Shown one piece after another: positions 14,025-22,551 of a stretch of DNA of 44,440 nt. The notes under the pieces are model-generated. The model ran no database searches. It was not told the DNA's origin and was given only the letters and a program-made list of their open reading frames with translations. A program made the translations under genes and the position numbers. Source of the DNA: Ralstonia pickettii (GTDB lineage Bacteria; Pseudomonadota; Gammaproteobacteria; Burkholderiales; Burkholderiaceae); the NCBI RefSeq assembly GCF_001699815.1, contig NZ_MCGB01000010.1, forward strand, positions 1 through 44,440, in the 5' to 3' direction. Within the stretch, counting starts at the first letter, position 1. Each line of letters begins with the position of its first letter.

Positions 14025-14335
14025 TGATGCGACTGAAAAAAATGCTGTTCTCTCGAAGGCGCTGGATGCTCTGGCTTCCATTGCCGGCCGCTGCCGCACT
14101 TTCGGCATCCGGTGGTAATTTCCTTGCCGACTACATTCCAATGCTCGGCGGCGGATTGATTTTCTGGATTCCATTCTGGCTTGCATGGTGGTTAAGCGAT
14201 GGATTCAAGGGAATGTCGAAATGGCCCGGCACTGGCGCGCCAAATAGCGCAGCAGGCGTTAATCCATTTACCGGCAAGTCTTGTGTTGTTCATCATTTAC
14301 CCTGGGGCGATAACTACACGGGCGGCAATTCTTGA
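14024..14335 (+). CDS. Small membrane protein
   Basis: The 103-aa protein has a basic N-terminus and two hydrophobic segments (MLWLPLPAAAALSAS and GGGLIFWIPFWLAWWL). A polar C-terminal tail of about 40 residues is probably soluble. Its start overlaps the stop of the secreted protein gene. The gene ends inside the hairpin at 14334-14356. The family is not recognised; the pair may act together at the envelope. Confidence 0.65.
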   Translation: MMRLKKMLFSRRRWMLWLPLPAAAALSASGGNFLADYIPMLGGGLIFWIPFWLAWWLSDGFKGMSKWPGTGAPNSAAGVNPFTGKSCVVHHLPWGDNYTGGNS

Positions 14336-14356
14336 AAGGGGGCAAAGCCCCCTTTC
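14334..14356. terminator. Bidirectional hairpin terminator
   Basis: GAAAGGGGGC-AAA-GCCCCCTTTC is a perfect 10-bp stem with a 3-nt loop lying exactly between the converging ends of the rightward pair (stop at 14333-14335) and traG (stop at 14360). The A/T-containing stem base resembles an intrinsic terminator. The T-tract beyond it is short. Confidence 0.75.
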
Positions 14357-14359
14357 CCT

Positions 14360-17300
14360 TTACTTGCTGCCGTTGTTGATCTGAACCGAGGCGGCCGTTT
14401 CCCGCTTCATGTTGTCGTTCAGCTTTTCGCCGTCTGCCGTACCGTCGCCGCCAGTCAGCTTGTCCCAAGCCTTCTGAACGGTGTCCTTGCCGTCGCGGAT
14501 CATGTTGTCCTCGTTGACGGCTGCGGGATTGGCCCGCCCAGCGCCTACAGCCTTGTCCGGGCTGGCCCAGGCATTCACGTTCTCGTCCAAGGCCCCAGCA
14601 CGCGCCGGGATGCTGCCCTTGTTCTTCGGGTCGAGCTGGCCCTGTACGTCCCCTCTGGATTCCGCAATGATCGGAGGCGCAGAGGTATCGACCTTGAGCG
14701 GAGCGGTTCCGCCGTAGCCGGTCTGTGCCACCTTCTTCTTGTGGACGCCCTGGATGTCCTGCGGGATGCCGGCGCGATCCTTGGCGGATTGCTTCTCCAG
14801 CTCGCCCTTCGTGGTCGGCAGTTTTTCGCCTGCGAAAGTCTGCTGCGGCATGGTGGTAGCTTGTTGAACCATGCCCTTCTCGCTCACGTAGTCCTGCACC
14901 ATGTCCATGATCCGGTCTTCGGATTGGTTGGCGAAACGCATGGCGGTCATGCCATTGCGCGCGGCCACCTTCTCGAACAGATACGGATCGGCCATCAGAT
15001 CCTTGTGAGTCGTGAAGCTGTTGCTGTCGCTACGGTTGGCGCGGTCGCCAGTACCGAACTCACGGCGGTCAGAGACATCACGCACGCGGGAAACTTCATC
15101 CACGTTTGTGAGGGCTGCATCGCGGCCGTGGCGGTCGTTTTGGGCCGATTGGTTGCCCGTCCCGGCCTGCTCGGTTCGTGAGCCGCGTTCAGCAAACGTG
15201 CGCTCGGTGCGCGCGGCTTCCTGGTTGCCATGAACCGTATCCACGCCCCGATCCCGGCCGTGCTCGGCCGTGTAGGTCTTCGCGCCGTTGTACCCCAGGC
15301 CCGCGTTGATGAGGCCGCCCGAAGGCTGGGCACCACCCTTGCCGCCCCGGTAGTTCTTCAGAGCTTGGTCGATCTGTTGCTGGTTCGCGCCGCCCTGCTT
15401 CATGGCGTCGGCAATGCGCTTTTCCTCGCGCGGATCAGGCGCACCGCCTGCACCGCCAGCACCAGGCGCACCGCCGCCGTTGGGGTTCCCACGGCCAACA
15501 CCCAAATTCATGTGGAGCTGGTCATTGGCACCGGCCGCCGTGCGGAAGTGCGAACCCTCACGGAAGTTGCGATCCAAGTTCTGGCCGGTTGAGTGCTGGC
15601 CACCATACCCACCCTCGCTCCCGCGAGCCGCCACCACACCCGTATTCTGATATTGACCACGGGTTGTATCGTGCCCCTTCACGTCCGTGAGGCTGGAGCT
15701 GTCGCCGTGCCGGCGCGCCAGTTGATCCCCGGTCGATGTGATGTCGGTACGATGCGCTTCCTGGTTGCGGCCGGCTTCCAGTCGGTGATCCATGTTCATC
15801 TGCGTCAGCATCCGGTTTTGGAGCTGTTGCAAGGCAACCGCGCCGTTCGCGGCCATCGTGGCCGTCGAGCCATTGCCCCGACCGATGGTTGCCCCGCCGC
15901 CTTGCAGGCCGATGTTGCTGTCGTACTTGTTCATCGAGGTCGTGTTGACCGATGCGGTATCAAGTCCAGCTTGGCCCATGCTGACATTGCCGCTGGCATT
16001 GCTTGCGCCCACCGCCGCCCCGGCAGAGGCAAAGCCGGTCATCATCCGGTCGGCAACACCCATGAAACCGCCCTGCCCCAGCTTGATGATGGCCCCGGCG
16101 ATGAATGGCACCAGGACAACCATGTAGCCGATGGCCGCCTGCTCGTTGGTCAGCGTGGCGTCGAAAGCATCGGTGAGCTGGAACGGCACACCGGCCGCCA
16201 GCTCCAGCGCGCGCGCCTTGTAGCGCAAGTGCATGAGCGACAGGTGGTTGATGACGGCAAACAAGATTGGCCACAGGCCGATCCAGGCCAGCGACATCAT
16301 GTAGCCCGCAATGATCTTCTTTGCCCCCTCGGTCGAGCTGACAACCATCAGCACCACAACAACCGGGAACAGACCGTAGATGATTGCCTCGATCCAGTTG
16401 CGCATGTGGGGCAGCGTCTCTTGCGCCAGCAGGCTCAAGGTGCTGTTGGAGCCGTCCGCTTGCCGCGCCGCTTGGGCAGCGCCGGCCAGGGCATTAACCT
16501 CGGCCACCCGCGCAGGATCGTTCAGCAGCGCCGGCAGCTCGGTGCCGGCCTCCTTCCAGATGTTGTTGAACATCGCCTGCTTCATCGCGTCTGAGGCGTT
16601 GCTGGAGTTGTTCAGAATCCAGTCGTAGGACGTGCCCACCGTCGAAACGAACATGCTGGTAGCGATAGCATCACTGCTTGCCCGCGTGAAAGCCTGCTTG
16701 CCGTAGAAGGCTTGGCCAGCCGTTACCGCGTCGTTGACCTTCTCCTTCAGGATGGCCGCAACATTGGTGCAGGTATCGGTGGTAGGCGCATTCGTCAGGG
16801 TGTTGTAGGTGACGAAGCGGGCTGGACTCGTGTTGTTGAAAATCACGTTCCAGGTATCGGTGCCGCCCACAATCTGCTGCGGGGTGATTTCACCGTCTTT
16901 CACGTCGTACAGCGTGCATTCCTTGATGAACTGCATCAGGTCGGAGCGCAAGCTGGGGTCGCGGATCGTCGCGTTATTGACTTGTTTCAGGATGCGGTGC
17001 CCGAAGCCCACATCCCCTTTTTGCAGGCCCAGGTCTTCAGGGACACCGAAGACCGTTTCATAGGTGTTGGTCAGCGCGCCGAACACCAGATTGGTCGTCT
17101 GCGCAGTGACGGCCAGGGCAAAGGGCACGTTATCAACCACGCGCGGCGGCTCCAGCCCTGTCTTGTCTGTCAAGGCAACGCGCGCGATCGGCAGATTGAG
17201 CACGGTCACAAAGGCCAGGGCGTGGATAAACCACTTCGCCATTTCGAGCTGCTTGTTCATGTAGCCGAACATGCCGATTGCGATGGCGAACAGGAAAACC

Positions 17301-17407
17301 AGCTTCAGCAAGCCAGCGAAGCCAGCGCCGGCCATCATCGAGGCCACGGCGTTGAAGACGTAGTAGAGCGTTTCTACGTTCCAGTAGGTTTGAATTTCGA
17401 TGTCCAC
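14360..17407 (-). CDS. traG: TraG, mating-pair stabilisation / T4SS assembly
   Basis: The 1015-aa protein has the TraG layout. Several hydrophobic segments fall in the first 120 residues and again in the 330-460 region (GLFPVVVVLMVV, LAWIGLWPILFAVI, GYMVVLVPFIAGAII). A long, polar, Gly/Gln/Asn-rich soluble tail extends from about 480 to the end. In F, the membrane part is needed for pilus assembly and the periplasmic tail for mating-pair stabilisation and entry exclusion. It is slightly longer than F TraG (938 aa). It is the last gene of the transfer operon, and a degenerate copy of the dispersed palindrome lies in its 3' third (14824-14837). Confidence 0.95.
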   Translation of the reverse strand: MDIEIQTYWNVETLYYVFNAVASMMAGAGFAGLLKLVFLFAIAIGMFGYMNKQLEMAKWFIHALAFVTVLNLPIARVALTDKTGLEPPRVVDNVPFALAVTAQTTNLVFGALTNTYETVFGVPEDLGLQKGDVGFGHRILKQVNNATIRDPSLRSDLMQFIKECTLYDVKDGEITPQQIVGGTDTWNVIFNNTSPARFVTYNTLTNAPTTDTCTNVAAILKEKVNDAVTAGQAFYGKQAFTRASSDAIATSMFVSTVGTSYDWILNNSSNASDAMKQAMFNNIWKEAGTELPALLNDPARVAEVNALAGAAQAARQADGSNSTLSLLAQETLPHMRNWIEAIIYGLFPVVVVLMVVSSTEGAKKIIAGYMMSLAWIGLWPILFAVINHLSLMHLRYKARALELAAGVPFQLTDAFDATLTNEQAAIGYMVVLVPFIAGAIIKLGQGGFMGVADRMMTGFASAGAAVGASNASGNVSMGQAGLDTASVNTTSMNKYDSNIGLQGGGATIGRGNGSTATMAANGAVALQQLQNRMLTQMNMDHRLEAGRNQEAHRTDITSTGDQLARRHGDSSSLTDVKGHDTTRGQYQNTGVVAARGSEGGYGGQHSTGQNLDRNFREGSHFRTAAGANDQLHMNLGVGRGNPNGGGAPGAGGAGGAPDPREEKRIADAMKQGGANQQQIDQALKNYRGGKGGAQPSGGLINAGLGYNGAKTYTAEHGRDRGVDTVHGNQEAARTERTFAERGSRTEQAGTGNQSAQNDRHGRDAALTNVDEVSRVRDVSDRREFGTGDRANRSDSNSFTTHKDLMADPYLFEKVAARNGMTAMRFANQSEDRIMDMVQDYVSEKGMVQQATTMPQQTFAGEKLPTTKGELEKQSAKDRAGIPQDIQGVHKKKVAQTGYGGTAPLKVDTSAPPIIAESRGDVQGQLDPKNKGSIPARAGALDENVNAWASPDKAVGAGRANPAAVNEDNMIRDGKDTVQKAWDKLTGGDGTADGEKLNDNMKRETAASVQINNGSK
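14824..14837. repeat. Dispersed palindrome, site 5 (variant centre)
   Basis: TTTCGC-CT-GCGAAA has both arms intact and a non-palindromic centre. It lies inside traG and is read as TFAGEK. Confidence 0.75.
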
Positions 17408-17418
17408 GGCATCCCCCC

Positions 17419-18825
17419 TTAGCGCAGGCTCTTGCCGAAGGCGAGCGAGTTACGCAGCGTCTGCGACAGGTTGGCATTCAGCGCACGCTCCATGTACTGC
17501 ACCTCCTGGGCGATGTTGTAGGTGCTGATGGTCTGCGAGTAGGCAGTGGCCAGCACCTGCTTTGCCGCGCGCGAAATTTCCTCCAGCTCGGGCTTCATCT
17601 TGCCCAGCTCGGCGGCCTGGGTGGCATCGGCTGCGGCAGAGAACTTCGCCATCGCGCCGCGCAGGTCGGTGACGGCACGCTGGATGTAAACCTCGGCGTA
17701 TTTGGCGGCGATCAGCTCCTGGTAGCGGCCAATCAGCGCGTCGGCCATCGAGGTGTTGTTGAGGGTTGTCGTCACGGCCAGCATCTTGTAGATGGGCAGA
17801 TCGGTTGCGTTCAGGAAGCCGATGGTGGCCGCCATGTCGTCGTGAGCTGAACGGTTGGCGATCTTGTCGGAGATTTTTTCCATCTTCTCCCGCACCATCG
17901 TCTTGAAGCTCTTGGTGGTCACTTCATCCTCGGTCGGACTCAAGCAGCCGTCCGCGCTGGTGGTGTCGCAACGCCAGATCGGCACCGTGATGGTGTCGGA
18001 GGTGGTACGCGCACCCACCAGGGCCTCCACCGTGATTTCCTTGCGCAGCAGCGGGATAGGCAGTTGCGGGGTGTCGCCGGTCGGGAAAATCATGCTGCCG
18101 ATCATCGACATCAGGATCATGCGTTGCTCGTCGGTGACGCCATCGAGCTTCTTGAGCGCCTTCCAAACCACGTTGCCGGTCGGGAGCTGGTCTTTCGCCT
18201 CGGGTCGCGCGCTGGCCGCCGAGTTCACCGTCTGGTTGGCCCGGCTTTCGCTGTTCATCACGTTCGTCCAAGCGTCGGTGATGTTCTCGAAAATGTTGGT
18301 GTCCACACCGAAGTTCTTAGCCGCGTTTTGCTTGCCGCGCGTCCAGGTGTCGGGCACGGCCGCATTGACGATCCCCTTGGCCGCCTCGCAGGAATCCATG
18401 TTGAGACGATTGGCAGCTTGCGCCGTGGCTTGCAGGGCCTGCATCACGTTGTCGCAGGTCGGGCACAGGTTCTGAATGGCCAGCTTGAAGCCGTAGCCCA
18501 GGGCATTCGAGCCAATGTTGCGCAGCATGGCCACGAACTGCTCTTTGTTGATGAACGAGAAGCCGCCCGCGAACAGGTCAATGCCGCCGCACCCAGCGTT
18601 CCAGCTCGGCGGCGTCACCGTCGCCAGTTGGTAGGTGCGCTTGGGCATCCGCATGAACAGACTGCCCCCGGTGTAGAGGTTCATCGTCTGGCCTTGCAGC
18701 ACGGCCGGGTTGCTGACGTTGCCTTGAGCATTCACGGAGTCGAAAAGCTCCTGCATGTTCATGGCGTAGGTAGAGGTGGTGAAAGCAAATGCCGTCACCA
18801 GCGCCGTTACTTTTTTCAGTAGCAT
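17419..18825 (-). CDS. traH: TraH, F-type pilus assembly protein
   Basis: The frame opens at 18873, but AAGGAG precedes the ATG at 18825, which starts a signal peptide (MLLKKVTALVTAFAFTTSTYA). The 468-residue protein has the TraH features: an N-terminal QELFDSVNAQGN segment, the CGGIDLFAGGFSFI motif, a cysteine pair in LCPTC, and C-terminal helical heptads. TraH is a periplasmic pilus assembly and extension factor of F-like systems. It lies between traF and traG as in other F-type operons. Confidence 0.95.
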   Translation of the reverse strand: MLLKKVTALVTAFAFTTSTYAMNMQELFDSVNAQGNVSNPAVLQGQTMNLYTGGSLFMRMPKRTYQLATVTPPSWNAGCGGIDLFAGGFSFINKEQFVAMLRNIGSNALGYGFKLAIQNLCPTCDNVMQALQATAQAANRLNMDSCEAAKGIVNAAVPDTWTRGKQNAAKNFGVDTNIFENITDAWTNVMNSESRANQTVNSAASARPEAKDQLPTGNVVWKALKKLDGVTDEQRMILMSMIGSMIFPTGDTPQLPIPLLRKEITVEALVGARTTSDTITVPIWRCDTTSADGCLSPTEDEVTTKSFKTMVREKMEKISDKIANRSAHDDMAATIGFLNATDLPIYKMLAVTTTLNNTSMADALIGRYQELIAAKYAEVYIQRAVTDLRGAMAKFSAAADATQAAELGKMKPELEEISRAAKQVLATAYSQTISTYNIAQEVQYMERALNANLSQTLRNSLAFGKSLR

Positions 18826-18835
18826 GGGCAGCTCC

Positions 18836-19648
18836 TTAGAAGTTATCGCCGGGCTTGGTGCCGGTGAGGACAAAGATTCGATTGACGATTTCGGTTAGGG
18901 CCATCATTCCGAAGCCCACGGGCGCACGGTCGCCGGTCTGCTTTGAGCCAATGAACAGTGCCGGCACGCGCTCAATCCCCCAAGCCGCAGCTTGCGCGCG
19001 GCCGTCGCGGGGGTTCGGGAACTCGGGCAGGCCCATGCCATCGACTGATACCGGCAGCACCTCGATGCCGTACTTGTCGGAAAGCATCTTCAGCGTCGGG
19101 GCCATTGCATGGCAGTACGGGCAGTCGCTACGGAAGAAGAAGATCAGCCCGTGCTCCTTGGCCAACATCTTCAGTTGCTGTTCCTCGTTCTGAATGCGGC
19201 CTTCGTCGTAAATCTTGATCGCGGAGTTATTGACCGGCCGCTTTTGCGCGTAGTCGAGGCTCGGGTTTTGCCAGACCACGCGCCGCCAGTTGTCAGCGAA
19301 GACAGCCCCCTTGTCCTGCGTCATCTGCCAAAGCTCCAGGTAGTCCTTCATGTTCTGGTCGGTGGGGTTCATCACCGCCACGTCTTCCCGGCGCTTCAGT
19401 TCTTGTCGCAGTTGCTCGGCGGTCTTGATGTCCTTCAGCTCGATGCGCTTTGGCTGGTCAGCCTTGCGGCTAGTCTGCTGCCGTGCCGGTGCCGGCGTCG
19501 GCTGCACAGGTTGCGGCTTGGCGTCTTCCATGTCGCAGTACCAGTTGGGCTTGTTCGCATCGCACTGCCAAACAGACGGGTAATCCAGTGACTGCGCATT
19601 GGCGTACCCGGACAGCAGGGCCAGCAGGAGAAGGCTTCGCTTCATCAT
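18836..19648 (-). CDS. traF: TraF, thioredoxin-fold pilus assembly protein
   Basis: The 270-aa protein has a signal peptide (cleavage near ANAQ, residue 19), a Pro-rich linker and a C-terminal thioredoxin-like domain. Its FFRSDCPYCH motif has Cys176 and Cys179. F TraF itself lacks the CxxC, whereas many relatives keep it as here, so this version probably has thiol-redox activity. It would act on the cysteine-rich TraU, TraN and TraH. Its stop lies 11 nt before traH. Confidence 0.93.
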   Translation of the reverse strand: MMKRSLLLLALLSGYANAQSLDYPSVWQCDANKPNWYCDMEDAKPQPVQPTPAPARQQTSRKADQPKRIELKDIKTAEQLRQELKRREDVAVMNPTDQNMKDYLELWQMTQDKGAVFADNWRRVVWQNPSLDYAQKRPVNNSAIKIYDEGRIQNEEQQLKMLAKEHGLIFFFRSDCPYCHAMAPTLKMLSDKYGIEVLPVSVDGMGLPEFPNPRDGRAQAAAWGIERVPALFIGSKQTGDRAPVGFGMMALTEIVNRIFVLTGTKPGDNF

Positions 19649-19652
19649 TGGC

Positions 19653-20015
19653 TTACTCCACGGAAATTGGCGGGGTGCCGTCGAGGCAGTAGTTGAGCTG
19701 GGTCTTCAGGATCGCGTCGGTGCGGCCTTGTGGGGTATCCACGTCCTTCTTGGTGAACACCATTTCAAGGCGCTTGCAGTCGGCGCGGCTGAAAGACTTG
19801 ATGACCTTCGCAGTCACCAGCAGCGGCCCGGTCGAGCGGAATTGGCGCGTGAAGTGCTCGGCCACCTCCCCTTCCATGACGCCGCTGGAGCTGCCGTTGC
19901 GGATCGCAGCGGCCAGCACGTCGTGTTGCCGGGTATAGACGGTTGGCCCAGCGAGGCTTTCGCGCGCGAAAGTCGAGCAGGCCAGCAGAATGAGGGCGAT
20001 AGAGAGAGTTTTCAT
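19653..20015 (-). CDS. Secreted protein of the transfer operon
   Basis: The 120-aa product has a signal peptide in which the palindrome at 19957-19972 encodes FARES (MKTLSIALILLACSTFARESLAG), and about 97 mature residues with two cysteines. The family is not recognised. Its ATG overlaps the traN C-terminal stop (ATGA), and it precedes traF by 4 nt. The position between traN and traF suggests a periplasmic pilus assembly helper, which is only contextual. Confidence 0.7.
   Translation of the reverse strand: MKTLSIALILLACSTFARESLAGPTVYTRQHDVLAAAIRNGSSSGVMEGEVAEHFTRQFRSTGPLLVTAKVIKSFSRADCKRLEMVFTKKDVDTPQGRTDAILKTQLNYCLDGTPPISVE
19957..19972. repeat. Dispersed palindrome, site 6
   Basis: A perfect 16-bp palindrome with core TTTCGCGCGCGAAA, in the signal-peptide coding region of the small secreted protein gene. 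It is read as FARES. Confidence 0.9.
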
Positions 20016-21256
20016 TGGTCGTAGTAGCTCTGAACTTTTTTGTTGACGGTCTGCTGCACCCGGTTGCTCATGGTCGATGCCGGCACATCCTTGGGCACGA
20101 TGTCCGCGATGAACTCGGACAGATCAATCCGGGAGAAATCGAGGGCCTGGAGCTGCGCCTGGTTGAAGCCGCCGCAGCTATTCATCGGCATCCCGAGTTG
20201 GGCGCGGCCTTGGCGGTTGATGATCTTGGCCAGCTTGGAGTTAAAGCAGCAGTGGCGTTCCTTCTTCTCCACGCAGACCTTGAGCACCTTCTTGCTGCAA
20301 TACGTCTCAATATGGACGCACAGGTTTTGGCCGCGCTTCATGGCCATGACCTGCTCGGCCGAATCGCAGCTCAACCATTCCTGCACCAGCATGATTGCCA
20401 CGGACAGGGCGAAGCTGTACGGGTCAAAACCGACGAACTGGAAGCCGTTGGCAAAGGTGAACTCAAAAGTGAAGCCATAGAACCCGAATTGCGGATTGAA
20501 GACACCATCACCCAAGCCGGAGGCCCAGCTATTCATTGCGCCAAGTCCCTTATCTACAAGGGAGCTGTCGAGCTGGCCATACAGCGAGTCGTACATGTAC
20601 TTGGAACCCAGCACGATGGATTCGCGGCCCGCTTCGCCTGCCGCCTTCATGCCGGCGCCCAGGAGCGCGTAATTGCTGAAGGCAGCGCCACCACCGGCTG
20701 ACTTGCAGCAGCTCTTGAGCGTGGTGCCACCCAAGACCTTGATGCTGCATTCCTCCATGTAGCCCTTGAAGATTTCGACCTTGTTCGGGTCGATGCCGTA
20801 CACGCCGGCCTCGCGGGCGGCCTCCATCATCACGGCCGCTTGGCCAAAGTCCTTGTCGGGTGGCGCGCTGGTATCAAAGCACCCAGCCCCGCCGTTCTGG
20901 CAGAAGGCGCTTTGATCGCACACCGTTTTCTCGGTGTAGGTTTCAGGCTTGTCCGGGCAGTTGTATTTCTGCTCGTACATCACGCAGGTGCCGGAATCGT
21001 CGCGCTCCACGCATGACGATCCGATCTGAGAGCACCCCTTGTCTCGCAGCGGCTGGCAGTCGTTGACCATGTTCTGGCTGCGGCATTGATAGGTGTCCTG
21101 GTATTCCCAGCATTCACGAAAGACGGACAGGCCCGACACGTTGCGGGTCTGGTTGGGCGCGGTGCAAACCGTTCCCGTCTTCTGGCAGTCAGGCGCTGCG
21201 AAGGCGCTGAAGCTGGCGACAAAGGCCAATGCGGCAAGAATCTTCTTCATCATCAT
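20012..21256 (-). CDS. traN: TraN C-terminal part (separate gene)
   Basis: From the ATG at 21256, which overlaps the preceding TGA (ATGA), the product has 414 residues and its own signal peptide (KKILAALAFVASFSAFA). It is extremely cysteine-rich (DCQKTGTVC, CCKSAGGG, HCCFNSKLAKII) and ends with the GRAQLGMP ... CGGFNQAQLQALDFSRIDLSEF block typical of the C-terminus of TraN outer-membrane proteins. TraN stabilises mating pairs by contacting recipient surface proteins. In F-type systems this region is normally fused to the part encoded just upstream. Confidence 0.88.
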   Translation of the reverse strand: MMMKKILAALAFVASFSAFAAPDCQKTGTVCTAPNQTRNVSGLSVFRECWEYQDTYQCRSQNMVNDCQPLRDKGCSQIGSSCVERDDSGTCVMYEQKYNCPDKPETYTEKTVCDQSAFCQNGGAGCFDTSAPPDKDFGQAAVMMEAAREAGVYGIDPNKVEIFKGYMEECSIKVLGGTTLKSCCKSAGGGAAFSNYALLGAGMKAAGEAGRESIVLGSKYMYDSLYGQLDSSLVDKGLGAMNSWASGLGDGVFNPQFGFYGFTFEFTFANGFQFVGFDPYSFALSVAIMLVQEWLSCDSAEQVMAMKRGQNLCVHIETYCSKKVLKVCVEKKERHCCFNSKLAKIINRQGRAQLGMPMNSCGGFNQAQLQALDFSRIDLSEFIADIVPKDVPASTMSNRVQQTVNKKVQSYYDQ

Positions 21257-22551
21257 TGAGCCCTCTGTTCCAGGGGAGCGCACTGGCTGTTGTCCCATTG
21301 GTCATAGCAGTTGCGCGGGCACAGTTGGCGCGTCGTGAGCTGGATCGCCCCTTCCCCGCCGCCCGCAACAATCGTCCGCATGAAGATCGTGTTGGAGCCG
21401 TTCTTGAGGTAGGGCTTCACGTCGATGTTCAAGCCGAAGTTCCAGCTCGTCGAAAGCTCCGGGCCGCTGAAGCAGGTGGCGCAGTACTGAACCATGCCGG
21501 TGCGGTAGTCGCTGGTTGTGCAATTCCAGCCGCCGCCCACGGCCGTGCAGGATTGGTAGGAGACGGCATTACCGCCACCGCCGCCGCCCCACCAACCGCC
21601 GCCGCCCGTATCGGAGCACTGCCAGCCACTGCCCCAATCGTCCCAAGTCTGCGTGCATGAGCGCGTGCTGGAGGACTCGAAGACCGGAGGCGGCGAATAG
21701 ATTTCGAGGCGGTCGCCACCACGCGGGCCGACATAGACGAGGTTGCCGTTCACCTTGACCATCAGCCAGTCGTCAAACGCGGCACGGGTCAGGGCGAAAC
21801 GGGTAATCAGCCCCACGTCACGGATGTCGAAAGTGAGGTTGCGGTCGTACACCGCACCCCAGCCGCCCCAATAGTTGTCCGCGATGGTGCCGAACTGGAG
21901 GATGTAGTTGCCGGCCCCGTCCGGGGTGAAGCTGGTGGCCATGTCGCCGGCCCAGCTATTCGGGACAATGCCGCCCTGGTCGCAGCCGTCGCGTTCTGGA
22001 TCGCACGCCACCTTGAGCACGCGCTTGCAGGACAGGTTTTCCAGCGTCTGCGTTTCCGTGCAAGTCTCGGTGATGTAGGTCGCCGGGTTTTTCACGCGCT
22101 CCACGCGGCATTGCTGCGTCGAAGCGCCGGGGATGCTGCCGGGGTTGTTGATGACGCCTTTGGAGCCGGTCAGGATCGGGTCGGTCTGCTTGTCGATGGT
22201 GAACTTCGGCCGCTGCGTCGGGTTCTTGCTCATGAAGTTCACCGCGTCGCATTCCTGCTGCTGGAAGGCATTGGGGGCCTTGTACGTCTCGCACTGAATC
22301 TGCTTGTTCGTGCCCGCCCCGCCGATGAGGTTGCGCCCCTCCTGGAAGTTTGCCGTCTCCGGTGCCGTGGTGCTGTAGTACGGCAGCACGTTGGAGCCAG
22401 TTGCCCCATTGATCTTGCCCCCCACCACACCTTTGCCCGTGTTGGCGAAGTCCTTGCCGGCATTGAAGGCGTCGGCCGGCGTCGTGATGGTTTGTGCGCT
22501 GGCTACGCCCACAGCGGCCAGCATCGCGGCGATGGAAAGGACGCGCTTCAT
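21253..22551 (-). CDS. traN: TraN N-terminal part (separate gene)
   Basis: The 432-aa protein has a signal peptide (MKRVLSIAAMLAAVGVASAQ). It then shows the N-terminal TraN pattern: DAFNAGKDFANTGKGVV, a VLPYYSTTAPETANFQEG stretch, paired cysteines (QQCRVERV, ETCTETQ, SCKRVLKVAC) and a beta-rich middle. A Gly/Trp-rich loop (GGGGWWGGGGGG) lies near 305-320. It ends with LCPRNCYDQWD, where other TraN proteins run on into the cysteine-rich C-terminal region. Here a stop codon overlaps the ATG of the next gene, which carries that region with its own signal peptide. Confidence 0.85.
   Translation of the reverse strand: MKRVLSIAAMLAAVGVASAQTITTPADAFNAGKDFANTGKGVVGGKINGATGSNVLPYYSTTAPETANFQEGRNLIGGAGTNKQIQCETYKAPNAFQQQECDAVNFMSKNPTQRPKFTIDKQTDPILTGSKGVINNPGSIPGASTQQCRVERVKNPATYITETCTETQTLENLSCKRVLKVACDPERDGCDQGGIVPNSWAGDMATSFTPDGAGNYILQFGTIADNYWGGWGAVYDRNLTFDIRDVGLITRFALTRAAFDDWLMVKVNGNLVYVGPRGGDRLEIYSPPPVFESSSTRSCTQTWDDWGSGWQCSDTGGGGWWGGGGGGNAVSYQSCTAVGGGWNCTTSDYRTGMVQYCATCFSGPELSTSWNFGLNIDVKPYLKNGSNTIFMRTIVAGGGEGAIQLTTRQLCPRNCYDQWDNSQCAPLEQRAQ

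Noticed and set aside
15230-16594. Rightward frames of up to 333 codons opposite traG
   Set aside because: Low-complexity, His- and Arg-rich translations antisense to a well-supported gene.
20012-22551. Split traN as a simple sequencing error
   Set aside because: The second gene has its own signal peptide and an ATGA junction, which a random frameshift would not create. A true error cannot be fully excluded.
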